The notes beneath the pieces were generated by a model that worked only from the letters and a program-made list of their open reading frames with translations, did not search any database and had not been told where the DNA came from. Of a stretch of DNA of 11,134 bases, positions 1-6,621 are shown in pieces. Made by a program: the position numbers and the translations under genes. Source of the DNA: Faecalibacterium sp. (GTDB taxonomy: Bacteria > Bacillota > Clostridia > Oscillospirales > Ruminococcaceae); assembly GCA_020025795.1 (NCBI GenBank), contig JAHHRK010000049.1, forward strand, positions 1-11,134, given 5' to 3'. The number at the start of each line of letters is the position of its first letter. Position 1 is the stretch's first letter.

Positions 1-611
1 CACAGGGTATCCAGAATATAACCCTTACCATACAGCACTTTTTCCTCGGTGCCCAAAACGGCACTGGTCTGGCGCGAATTATAATTCTGCACCACGGTCG
101 TAACCGGAACGCTGCGCTTTTTGGCTTCTTCCATCAGGTATTTGACAAAATTCTTTGCGCCGGGCAAAAGCGGCTGGCCTGTAACCAGTACCACCATCAC
201 CTGACCGCTGGCAAAGCCGCGGCGGCACAGCACATGGCGCAAAAGCCCAGTGCCATGGTCCTCATTATAAGGTGTGTAGCGGCAGCGGCGCGCTGCTGCA
301 CGGACAGCATCCACCACTTTATCCAAAATTTCGTCCTGCAAAAGGCACTGCTGAACCGGCAATACTTTATGGGTACCGGCCGCATAAATACCGGAGACAA
401 GTTTTCCACCGGAGCCTGCTGCGAATGTGGAAATCACCTTGTTGCGGTAGTGCCAGGGATTTTCCATGCCACGAATCGGCTGCACTTTGCCAAACCGACC
501 CAGCAGCTTTTCCATGCGGACCTGCTTTGCTTTCAGCTGGGCGGGGTATTCTTTTCCCAGCAACGGGCAGCCACCGCAGCGCTGCGTTTGCAGCGGACAA
601 GTATGTTTCAT
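1..611 (-). CDS. rlmD: 23S rRNA (uracil-C5)-methyltransferase, RlmD/RumA family (3' end beyond window)
   Basis: Probable SAM-dependent methyltransferase making 5-methyluridine in 23S rRNA. About 203 residues are visible, and the catalytic SAM domain lies beyond the left edge. The protein starts MKHTCPLQTQRCGGCPLL, a C5-x6-C12-x2-C15 cluster, and a fourth cysteine C89 sits in VQQCLLQ. Together these match the four [4Fe-4S] ligands of RumA-type enzymes. WHYRNKV (53-59) and the ILDTL segment at the edge are also typical. No TRAM domain precedes the cluster, so this is a TRAM-less version. The ATG at 611 is set by AAGGGAGG (626-619) with a 7-nt gap. It is divergent from the flavoprotein gene at 724. 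RlmD and RlmCD-like paralogues cannot be told apart here, so the symbol is by family resemblance. The family call is firm, the exact target base less so. Confidence 0.88.
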   Translation of the reverse strand, partial: MKHTCPLQTQRCGGCPLLGKEYPAQLKAKQVRMEKLLGRFGKVQPIRGMENPWHYRNKVISTFAAGSGGKLVSGIYAAGTHKVLPVQQCLLQDEILDKVVDAVRAAARRCRYTPYNEDHGTGLLRHVLCRRGFASGQVMVVLVTGQPLLPGAKNFVKYLMEEAKKRSVPVTTVVQNYNSRQTSAVLGTEEKVLYGKGYILDTL

Positions 612-657
612 TGGAGTTCCTCCCTTAATTTTTACATCATACCTTTTCTTATAATTC

Positions 658-686
658 ATTATAACAGAACCCGGTAAATATGCTAT
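658..686 (-). promoter_or_regulatory. Extended -10 promoter for the rRNA methyltransferase gene
   Basis: Reading the minus strand, TGTTATAAT is a perfect TATAAT (663-658) preceded by a TGn extended -10. The -35 region 17 bp upstream (ATAGCA, 686-681) is poor, as is usual for extended -10 promoters. The -10 box overlaps the -35 of the opposing promoter. Motif match only. Confidence 0.6.
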
Positions 687-689
687 ACT
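661..689 (+). promoter_or_regulatory. Extended -10 promoter for the flavoprotein/GH2 unit
   Basis: TGCTATACT gives a TGn extended -10 with TATACT at 684-689. ATAACA (661-666, 4 of 6 matches to TTGACA) lies 17 bp upstream. The RBS AGGAGG follows at 710-715. The element interlocks face to face with the minus-strand promoter. Motif match only. Confidence 0.6.
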
Positions 690-723
690 AAAACCATCAA
701 CTCAACGACAGGAGGTTTTCCTG

Positions 724-1344
724 ATGAAAGTATTGCTTATTAACGGCAGCCCCAACGAAACCGGCTGCACTTACACCGCCCTGACCCTGGCTGCCAAAGC
801 TTTAGAGGCAGACGGTATCGAGACCGAAATCTTCTGGGCAGGCGCAAAGCCGATTGGCGGCTGCATCGGCTGCAGCAAGTGCAAAGAAACCGGCCGCTGC
901 GTCTTTGGCGGCGTAGTCAACCAGTTGTTGGACAAGGCCGAAACCGCAGACGGATTTATCTTTGGCAGCCCTGTCCACTTTGCAGGGATTTCCGGCAATA
1001 TGAAATGCCTGTTGGACCGTGCATTCTGCGCCGGTAAAAATGCTTTTCGCTACAAACCTGCCGCAGTGGCTGTCAGCGCACGCCGCGCCGGCACGACGGC
1101 ATCGCTGGACGAGCTGCTGAAATATCCCACCATCAACCAGATGCCCGTTGTCAGCTCCGGCTACTGGACCATGGTACACGGCCAGAACCCCGGCGAAGTT
1201 TTGCAGGATGCCGAAGGCTGTGCGGTAATGGAGCAGCTGGGCCACAATATGGCATGGCTGCTGCGCTGCATCGAGCTTGGCAAAGAAAACGGTGTGGCTT
1301 ACCCCACCGATGTACCCCGCCCCCGCACCAATTTTATCCGCTGA
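724..1344 (+). CDS. Flavodoxin-fold NAD(P)H/FMN oxidoreductase, iron-sulfur-flavoprotein-like
   Basis: A cytoplasmic 206-residue flavin protein with a flavodoxin-like fold. The N-terminal beta strand and phosphate loop MKVLLINGSPNETG (1-14) is the FMN phosphate site of the NADPH-dependent FMN reductase superfamily, and GSPVHFAGISGNMK (81-94) is the second FMN loop. Between them is a compact cluster C47-x2-C50-x2-C53-x5-C59. This is the spacing of the [4Fe-4S] motif in archaeal and clostridial iron-sulfur flavoproteins (Isf), so electron transfer between FMN and a cluster is likely. The physiological partner is unknown. Start ATG 724 follows AGGAGG with an 8-nt gap. It lies 60 bp upstream of the GH2 gene on the same strand with no terminator between, so co-transcription is likely. 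There is no signal peptide. The family call is firm; cluster binding is inferred from the cysteines. Confidence 0.85.
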   Translation: MKVLLINGSPNETGCTYTALTLAAKALEADGIETEIFWAGAKPIGGCIGCSKCKETGRCVFGGVVNQLLDKAETADGFIFGSPVHFAGISGNMKCLLDRAFCAGKNAFRYKPAAVAVSARRAGTTASLDELLKYPTINQMPVVSSGYWTMVHGQNPGEVLQDAEGCAVMEQLGHNMAWLLRCIELGKENGVAYPTDVPRPRTNFIR

Positions 1345-1368
1345 GCGCGGATTCTGTGTGAAAATCAA

Positions 1369-1380
1369 GGTAATTTTACC
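1369..1380. repeat. Small inverted repeat between the flavoprotein and GH2 genes
   Basis: GGTAA-TT-TTACC is a perfect 5-bp inverted repeat in the 60-bp intergenic gap, 24 bp before the GH2 start. It could be an operator, but a repeat this short can arise by chance. No clear promoter or terminator accompanies it. Confidence 0.25.
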
Positions 1381-1404
1381 GTTTGTGAAAGGCGGATTTC
1401 CTGT

Positions 1405-3795
1405 ATGAAACACGATTCCTGGAACGAAGGCTGGCAGTTCACTCCTGTTTGGGACGATGCACTGCTTTGGCCTGGCCCATGCCCGGTACAAACCGAACCG
1501 GTACGCATTCCCCATACGGTACATCAACTGCCCTACAACTACTGCAACGAAGAATCTTATCAACTGCTGTCCGGCTATCGCCGCAGCTTTACCGTGCCGG
1601 AAAGCTGGCGTGGTAAACGTGTTGTGCTGCGTTTTGGTGCGGTAGCACATTGTGCCACGGTCTATTGCAATGGGCAGCAGATTTGTGAGCACCGCTGCGG
1701 CTACACCGCATTTCAGGCCGACCTGACCCCGGCGCTGCGCTATGGGGAAGAAAATGTCGTCGCTGTCAAATGCGACAGCCGGGAAAGTCTGAACGTTCCG
1801 CCCTTTGGCAAAGTCATCGACTATCTGACCTACGGCGGCATCTATCGGGCTGTCACACTTCAGCTGCAAGAGCCTGTCAGCATCAGCGATTTGTTCTTGA
1901 CCGCCGGGGCAGAAGGAAATTTCCGGCTGTATCCCACTATCCACGGTGACCCCACTGGCTGCACCTTAAAAATGTGCATCACGGACGGATGCGGCTCCGG
2001 TATGGGTATGTTTTCTGCACCAGCCGGGCAGCCGCTATGTGGTACAGTAGGCGGTGTAACGCCCTGGACACCTGACACGCCTGTTTTGTATCACTGCTGT
2101 GTGCGCCTTGTGCGTGACAGTGACGGAAAAGTTCTGGATACCCGCACTTTGAAAGCAGGTTTCCGTACCATTGAATTCAAGGCGGACGGCCTGTATCTGA
2201 ACGGTCTCCTGACCCCCATTTTGGGCCTAAACCGGCACCAAAGCTGGGCCTATCAGGGCTATGCTATGCCGGACAGCCAGCAGCGACTGGACGCCAAACT
2301 GTTGAAAGAACTGGGCTGCAATGCAGTGCGTACCAGCCATTATCCCCAAAGCCATGCCTTTCTGGATGCCTGCGACGAACTGGGCCTGTTAGTCTTTACC
2401 GAGATTCCCGGCTGGCAGCACGTCGGCGATTCTGCCTGGAAAGACCAGGCCGTGCAAAACTGTCGGGAAATGGTTCTGGAATACCGCAATCACCCCAGCA
2501 TTTTCCTGTGGGGCGTGCGCATCAACGAAAGCAAGGACGACGACATTTTCTACAAGCGCACCAACGCCGTTGTGCATCAGCTGGACCCCACCCGCCCCAC
2601 CGGCGGCGTACGAAACATCAAAAACAGCCGTTTCTTTGAAGATGTCTACACCTACAACGATTTTTACCACAACGGCACCAACGCCGGCTGTGAGCCGCGC
2701 CGCAATGTAACTACCAACATGGCCAAAGGCTACCTCATTACGGAATACTGCGGCCATATGTTCCCCACAAAGTCTTTTGACTGGGAAGGTAAGCGTCTGG
2801 AGCACGCCTTGCGTTATAGCCGCGTTGCATCCGATGCCGCCGCCCAAAAAGGTATTGCCGGCAGCTTTGGCTGGTGTATGTTCGACTATAACACCCACAA
2901 AGATTTCGGCAGCGGCGACCGCATTTGCTATCACGGTGTGCTGGATATGTTCCGCAATCCCAAGCTGACTGCGGCCGTATACGCCAGCCAAAAGAAAATC
3001 AAGTCGAATCAGGATGTAGTGCTGGAAATTTCCAGCGGCATGGATATTGGCGACCATCCGGGCGGCGGTCTGGGTGACATTTGGGCATTCACCAACGCCG
3101 ACAGCGTGCGTCTGTTCAAGAATGACACTTATATTGCAGAGTTCTTCCCAAACCGGAAAGGCACCTATGCCGGACTGGCACATCCGCCCATCTGCATTGA
3201 TGACACCATCGGCAACCTTTTGGAAACAAACGAAGGCTTCTCTCCGTCAGAAGCCAAGCTAGCCAAGGAATGCCTGCGTGGTGTGCAGAAATACGGTCCC
3301 GGCAATCTGCCGCCTGTTTTGATGGCAAAGATGGGTGCTTTGATGCTGCGCCATCATCTGAGCATGGAGCAGGCCACGGCACTGTATGGCAAATACGTTG
3401 CAAACTGGGGCGGCACTGCGGTGCGCTATCGGTTTGAAGCCATCGTCAACGGTCAGGTGGTCAAGACGGTCATCAAGGAGCCTGTGGAGTGTGTGCGATT
3501 GGAAGCCCATGCCCTGAACCCGATTTTGACGGACGGCCCCACCTGGGACTGTGCGGCGATTCAGCTGCGTGCCGTGGACCAGAACGGAAATGTTCTGCCC
3601 TACTGCGGCGATGCAGTCCGCATTGAAACGACCGGTCCGGTACAAATCATCGGCCCAGATGTTGTTCCTCTACGTGGCGGCATGGCCGGCACCTATCTGG
3701 CCACTATGGGTCAGGCCGGTATCGCTACCGTAAAATGCACCCTGCCAGGTGCTGAACCGGTGGTACTTCCGCTGGAAATCCGGCTGGGAGAATAA
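1405..3795 (+). CDS. Glycoside hydrolase family 2 enzyme, beta-galactosidase-like, intracellular
   Basis: A 796-residue GH2 glycosidase, a retaining enzyme that removes beta-linked sugars from the non-reducing end. Domain order: sugar-binding jelly roll (about 1-155, opening with WNEGWQF), Ig-like domain (about 156-255), TIM barrel (about 256-530), then C-terminal beta domains (about 535-796). Barrel landmarks are GLNRHQ (274-279), AVRTSHYP (307-314), the acid/base E375 in INES and the nucleophile E447 in ITEY, so it should be active. No signal peptide is present, so it should act in the cytosol on imported oligosaccharides. The first C-terminal Ig-like domain appears split by a helix-rich stretch at about 590-667. 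The start ATG follows a modest AAAGGCGG 9 nt upstream. Of the first ten lysines, nine are AAA. Beta-galactosidase fits best, but beta-glucuronidase or another specificity cannot be excluded. Confidence 0.9.
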   Translation: MKHDSWNEGWQFTPVWDDALLWPGPCPVQTEPVRIPHTVHQLPYNYCNEESYQLLSGYRRSFTVPESWRGKRVVLRFGAVAHCATVYCNGQQICEHRCGYTAFQADLTPALRYGEENVVAVKCDSRESLNVPPFGKVIDYLTYGGIYRAVTLQLQEPVSISDLFLTAGAEGNFRLYPTIHGDPTGCTLKMCITDGCGSGMGMFSAPAGQPLCGTVGGVTPWTPDTPVLYHCCVRLVRDSDGKVLDTRTLKAGFRTIEFKADGLYLNGLLTPILGLNRHQSWAYQGYAMPDSQQRLDAKLLKELGCNAVRTSHYPQSHAFLDACDELGLLVFTEIPGWQHVGDSAWKDQAVQNCREMVLEYRNHPSIFLWGVRINESKDDDIFYKRTNAVVHQLDPTRPTGGVRNIKNSRFFEDVYTYNDFYHNGTNAGCEPRRNVTTNMAKGYLITEYCGHMFPTKSFDWEGKRLEHALRYSRVASDAAAQKGIAGSFGWCMFDYNTHKDFGSGDRICYHGVLDMFRNPKLTAAVYASQKKIKSNQDVVLEISSGMDIGDHPGGGLGDIWAFTNADSVRLFKNDTYIAEFFPNRKGTYAGLAHPPICIDDTIGNLLETNEGFSPSEAKLAKECLRGVQKYGPGNLPPVLMAKMGALMLRHHLSMEQATALYGKYVANWGGTAVRYRFEAIVNGQVVKTVIKEPVECVRLEAHALNPILTDGPTWDCAAIQLRAVDQNGNVLPYCGDAVRIETTGPVQIIGPDVVPLRGGMAGTYLATMGQAGIATVKCTLPGAEPVVLPLEIRLGE

Positions 3796-3815
3796 CCACT
3801 GCTTTTGTAAAAGAA

Positions 3816-3854
3816 AAGAGCGGGCAGAAAGCGATTTGCTTTCTGCCCGCTCTT
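3816..3854. terminator. Bidirectional intrinsic terminator, 17-bp perfect stem
   Basis: Arms 3816-3832 and 3838-3854 pair perfectly over 17 bp around a 5-nt loop. The plus strand continues into a T-rich run (TTATTTTC), and the minus strand leaves the stem into TTTTCTTTT. It sits between the convergent GH2 and flavin-reductase genes and should stop both. Confidence 0.93.
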
Positions 3855-3885
3855 ATTTTCATTTCAGACTGAAATCTTCAGCAGA

Positions 3886-5658
3886 TTACAGGCCCTTTGC
3901 TGCATTTGCGCCAGCAATACGGCCGTAGAATGCGCCGGAAGAGATAGCCATGCCGCAGCCGGGGTACTCGGTACCGAACAGGCCGGGGAATGCGGTCTCA
4001 CCTGCTGCATACAGGCCCTTGATGGGTGCGTTGTCTGCATCCAGAACATGAGAGCCTTCGTCGGTCACGATACCACTGTAAGTAACGGTGACAGAGGGGT
4101 TCAGCTTCAGTGCAAAGTACTTGTCGCCCTCGACAGGAATCATCTTGTCAGCAGGCTTGCCGAAGTCCTCGTCGTTGCCCTTTGCGCACAGCTCGTTGTA
4201 GCGATCCACAGTAGCCTTCAGGACTTCTGCGTCCATGCCGATCTTTTCAGCCAGCTCTTCGATGGTAGCTGCGCTGTCGGTGGACTCCAGGCTCATACCG
4301 TACTGCACGGTGGGGTACGGATCGTTTGCGGTTGCAATGTAGTAAGCAACATTGCTCTTTTCCTTTGCCAGCTCGTTGCCAACGTGGAACTGATAAGAGT
4401 ACTCGTTTGCAACACGCTTGCCGTCCTCAGAAACGATCAGGCCGGACTCTTCGTTGATGCCAACACCGCAGGTGTAGCTGACGTAAACGGTCTGAACGCT
4501 GGGGTTCTGGAAGATCTGGCCGCCAACAGCTTCTGCCATGACGATGCCATCACCAACGTTGCCAGTGGGCACGCCGGTGTTATACTTATCGGTGAAATCA
4601 GCATAGGGAGCCATCATCTCACGGTTGGATGCGTAGCCGCCGGTTGCCAGGACAACAGACTTTGCGTTGACAGTAACCTTGCTGCCGTCTGCCTTAACGC
4701 CCTTAACGCCAACAATTTCCTTGTTGTCGTTCACGATCAGCTCGTTAGCGGTCACATTGTAAACGATGTCGCCATCCACAGCTTTGTACTTTTCCATCAT
4801 GGGGATCACGATCTTGCCGCCGTGGCCGTCGGTCATACCGCCGCCGCCTTCGACGTTGTGCACACGCCAGATGGGCAGAGAGGAGTGAATCGGCTCAACG
4901 TCCTGAATCTTCACGCCCATGTCAACCATCCAGTTGTAGGTCTCCAGAGAGTGATCAACAAACAGGTGCAGCTTAGCATCGTTGATCATGTCGCCGCCGA
5001 TACCCTTCAGGTAGTCGAACATCAGCTCGTTAGAGTCCTCGATGCCAGCAGCCTTCTGCACGTCAGTGCCGTTAGCCATCACCTTGCCGCCGCTGCGGGT
5101 GGTTGCGCCGCCAACGATGCCCTGCTTCTCCAGAATCAGAACATCAGCGCCGCTTTCAGCAGCTTCGATTGCAGAGGACAGACCTGCAACGCCGCCGCCA
5201 ACAACGACAACGTCAACATCATAGGTCTCGTCCTTTGCTTCGGGACGGGTACGCTCTGCATTCAGAGCTTCCACGTTGCCACCAGCCTGCTCAACAGCCT
5301 GGCTGACTGCGTTCTTCAGGAAAGTAGAGGTCAGGGTTGCGCCGGTGACCATATCTACATCCAGGCTCTGGTTCTCGATGATCTGTGCAGGGATCACTTC
5401 GATGGGAGTGGTCTCCATGCCATAGCCGATACCGTAGGTCTCGTGCTGATCGACAACCTTGATGTCGGTGATAGCGTCTTCGCTGAAGGTAACGTCAACA
5501 GTCATGTCGCCCTTCATGCCAGGGGTGGTAACCGTGTAAGTACCAGGAGTATAGCTCATGGCAGTAGTTTCCTGGTTAGAAGAACTGCTCGTGCTGCCGC
5601 AAGCCGTAACAGAAACAGCCAGTGCGCAGCTCAGCAGTAATGCAAGTGCCTTCTTCAT
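3886..5658 (-). CDS. Flavinylated extracellular FAD-dependent reductase lipoprotein (FMN-binding + FAD_binding_2 domains)
   Basis: A 590-residue surface lipoprotein of the flavinylated extracellular reductase class. The signal peptide MKKALALLLSCALAVSVTAC ends in lipobox VTAC with lipidated C20, then a Ser-rich linker. The FMN-binding domain (about 36-128) carries DMVTGAT (102-108), the ApbE-type motif in which T108 would bind FMN covalently. The FAD domain (about 146-585) shows GGGVAG (154-159), E177 for ribose, LATGG (337-341) and LYAAGE (549-554). Where fumarate reductases have HHTMGG and HGANRLGG, this protein has VTYSG (525-529) and FGTEYPGCG (561-569), so fumarate is an unlikely substrate. 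The start is ATG 5658: AAGGAG (5674-5669) is 10 nt upstream, and a longer reading back to 5724 would overlap the promoter and spoil the signal peptide. Monocistronic. Fourteen of the first fifteen lysines are AAG, suggesting high expression. Confidence 0.9.
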   Translation of the reverse strand: MKKALALLLSCALAVSVTACGSTSSSSNQETTAMSYTPGTYTVTTPGMKGDMTVDVTFSEDAITDIKVVDQHETYGIGYGMETTPIEVIPAQIIENQSLDVDMVTGATLTSTFLKNAVSQAVEQAGGNVEALNAERTRPEAKDETYDVDVVVVGGGVAGLSSAIEAAESGADVLILEKQGIVGGATTRSGGKVMANGTDVQKAAGIEDSNELMFDYLKGIGGDMINDAKLHLFVDHSLETYNWMVDMGVKIQDVEPIHSSLPIWRVHNVEGGGGMTDGHGGKIVIPMMEKYKAVDGDIVYNVTANELIVNDNKEIVGVKGVKADGSKVTVNAKSVVLATGGYASNREMMAPYADFTDKYNTGVPTGNVGDGIVMAEAVGGQIFQNPSVQTVYVSYTCGVGINEESGLIVSEDGKRVANEYSYQFHVGNELAKEKSNVAYYIATANDPYPTVQYGMSLESTDSAATIEELAEKIGMDAEVLKATVDRYNELCAKGNDEDFGKPADKMIPVEGDKYFALKLNPSVTVTYSGIVTDEGSHVLDADNAPIKGLYAAGETAFPGLFGTEYPGCGMAISSGAFYGRIAGANAAKGL

Positions 5659-5702
5659 TAGAAATTTTCTCCTTGTTGTTAAATCACATTTTTGACGTGT
5701 TG

Positions 5703-5712
5703 TACAATTGTA
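5703..5712. promoter_or_regulatory. Palindrome overlapping the -10 of the reductase promoter
   Basis: TACAATTGTA is a perfect 10-bp palindrome covering the TACAAT -10 box. A protein bound here would block polymerase. It may be partly a by-product of the -10 sequence. Confidence 0.4.
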
Positions 5713-5735
5713 ACTTTTCGACAAGTAATTGTCAA
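5707..5735 (-). promoter_or_regulatory. Strong sigma-A-type promoter of the flavin reductase
   Basis: On the minus strand, TTGACA (5735-5730) is followed by a 17-bp spacer and TACAAT (5712-5707). That is a perfect -35, one mismatch in the -10, and optimal spacing. Transcription should begin near 5700, giving a leader of about 40 nt. Confidence 0.85.
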
Positions 5736-5739
5736 TTAC
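5725..5739. promoter_or_regulatory. Candidate operator over the -35 of the reductase promoter
   Basis: GTAATTG-T-CAATTAC is a perfect 7-bp inverted repeat about a single base, spanning the -35 box. An overlapping repeat GACAA-N4-TTGTC lies at 5720-5733. The sequence does not match the PerR, Fur, Rex or FNR consensus as I know them, so no regulator is named. Confidence 0.5.
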
Positions 5740-5980
5740 AAAAATCTTACAAATTGCTTTATCTCCTTAATTCGTCAAAAAATTTTCAATTTTTCTTCTT
5801 TTTTGTTAAATTCATAATTCTCTGCGCAATCACCATTTATATATATCGATACATTTTCACCATAAGCAAACGCTTTGACCGATAACCATCAAGCCTGTTT
5901 CTGAACCTTGCAACTCCATCCGATTGTATTTGCGGCTTCCGCCGCCTAGCTCTATTTGCTTTCTGCTTTTCCACAAAAGA

Positions 5981-6014
5981 AAAAGTCGCGTGGCGGCCTG
6001 ACCACGCGACTTTT
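5981..6014 (-). terminator. Intrinsic terminator of the TVP38-family gene
   Basis: Arms 5981-5993 and 6002-6014 pair over 13 bp (core AAGTCGCGTGG/CCACGCGACTT) with an 8-nt loop. On the minus strand the stem runs into TTTTTCTTTT. It lies 11 bp past the stop codon of the membrane protein gene. Confidence 0.92.
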
Positions 6015-6024
6015 ATTTATCTTT

Positions 6025-6621
6025 TCATACGTCGTATTTTTTGCTGACAAACTTACTTGCTCCATACAGCACCGCCAACAGTGCCACCGCCAAAATCAAA
6101 TAAAGCGGATTGTTCTTCAGCGCCATGCGCACACTCTGGCCAAACGCCGTCAGCGAGCCAATCATAAACAGCTTTGCCAGCGGCAGCGTGATGAGGTATT
6201 TTTTGGCATCGAACTTGGAAATACCAAATGCAAAGTTCACAAACGAAGAGGGCGTAAAGGGCAAAATCAGGATCAAAAACAGTCCGGTGGGACGCATCCG
6301 ACTAACCCAGTTGCGTGCCTGCGCAATACGCTTGTGCTTGCTTGCCATCCGGTCCGCCCAACCTGTAAACAAGCGGCGGAAGATAAAAAACATGGCAAAG
6401 CAGCCCAGACAGGTACCAACCCAGCTGTAAATAAATCCCATCAACGGACCGTGCGCTGCCACATTTACGGTAACAATACCAACCAGTGGCAACACCGGGA
6501 TCACAGACTCCAGCGCTGCGAGCAAAATCGGAATCAAAGGACCCAAGGCCTGGAAAGATTCCAGCAGATGCTCCCAAAATTCAATCGTCCCCATTTGATG
6601 AAACAACTTTGCAATTTGCAC
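6025..6621 (-). CDS. TVP38/TMEM64 family membrane protein (DedA superfamily, VTT domain)
   Basis: An integral membrane protein of 198 residues in the VTT/DedA superfamily. Members are linked to lipid transport or scrambling and membrane homeostasis; the exact role is unknown. Family marks are LESVIPVLPL (37-46), a VNVAAHGPLMGFIYSWVGT stretch with regular glycines (52-70), an arginine at FRR (81-83), the re-entrant-type motif LPFTPSSFVNFAFG (120-133) and a final hydrophobic helix (about 172-187). The ORF is open to 6738, but the extra N-terminus is Cys- and Arg-rich and unlike the family. GTG 6621 is chosen because AAAGGAG (6639-6633) lies 11 nt upstream. ATG 6594 is the alternative but is 38 nt from that site. 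Monocistronic, ended by the hairpin at 5981-6014. The gap is too long for co-transcription with the upstream exonuclease gene to be assumed. Confidence 0.85.
   Translation of the reverse strand: MQIAKLFHQMGTIEFWEHLLESFQALGPLIPILLAALESVIPVLPLVGIVTVNVAAHGPLMGFIYSWVGTCLGCFAMFFIFRRLFTGWADRMASKHKRIAQARNWVSRMRPTGLFLILILPFTPSSFVNFAFGISKFDAKKYLITLPLAKLFMIGSLTAFGQSVRMALKNNPLYLILAVALLAVLYGASKFVSKKYDV

Larger units (their letters stand above)
5659..6024. other. Gene-free, AT-rich upstream region of the flavin reductase
   Basis: No credible gene is present. From 5659 to about 5740 it holds the RBS, promoter and palindromes of the reductase. About 5740-5880 is strikingly AT-rich with repeated A and T tracts, including the inverted repeat AAAAATT-TTC-AATTTTT at 5778-5794. 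Placed just upstream of the -35, it could act as an UP element or curved DNA. The remainder up to 6024 contains the terminator of the membrane protein gene. A second promoter-like pair on the minus strand (TTGCTT, 18 bp, TATATA, near 5840-5870) is weak. Confidence 0.55.

Noticed and set aside
234..677. Open frames on both strands within the methyltransferase region
   Set aside because: The RlmD/RumA reading on the minus strand has an RBS, the Fe-S cysteines and family motifs, and stays open to the window edge. The others are out-of-frame shadows.
802..1944. A 380-codon open frame on the minus strand across the flavoprotein/GH2 junction
   Set aside because: It is antisense to two well-supported genes, crosses their intergenic gap, and shows no RBS or known motif.
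4048..5640. A 530-codon open frame on the plus strand, antisense to the flavin reductase
   Set aside because: It lies entirely inside a gene with clear family motifs and strong codon bias. Its translation is rich in Val, Ala, His, Asn and Leu with no recognisable domain. It is an echo of codon usage on the opposite strand.
5659..5724. N-terminal extension of the flavin reductase by 22 residues
   Set aside because: It would begin in the promoter, lacks an RBS, and would bury the lipoprotein signal peptide that starts at 5658.
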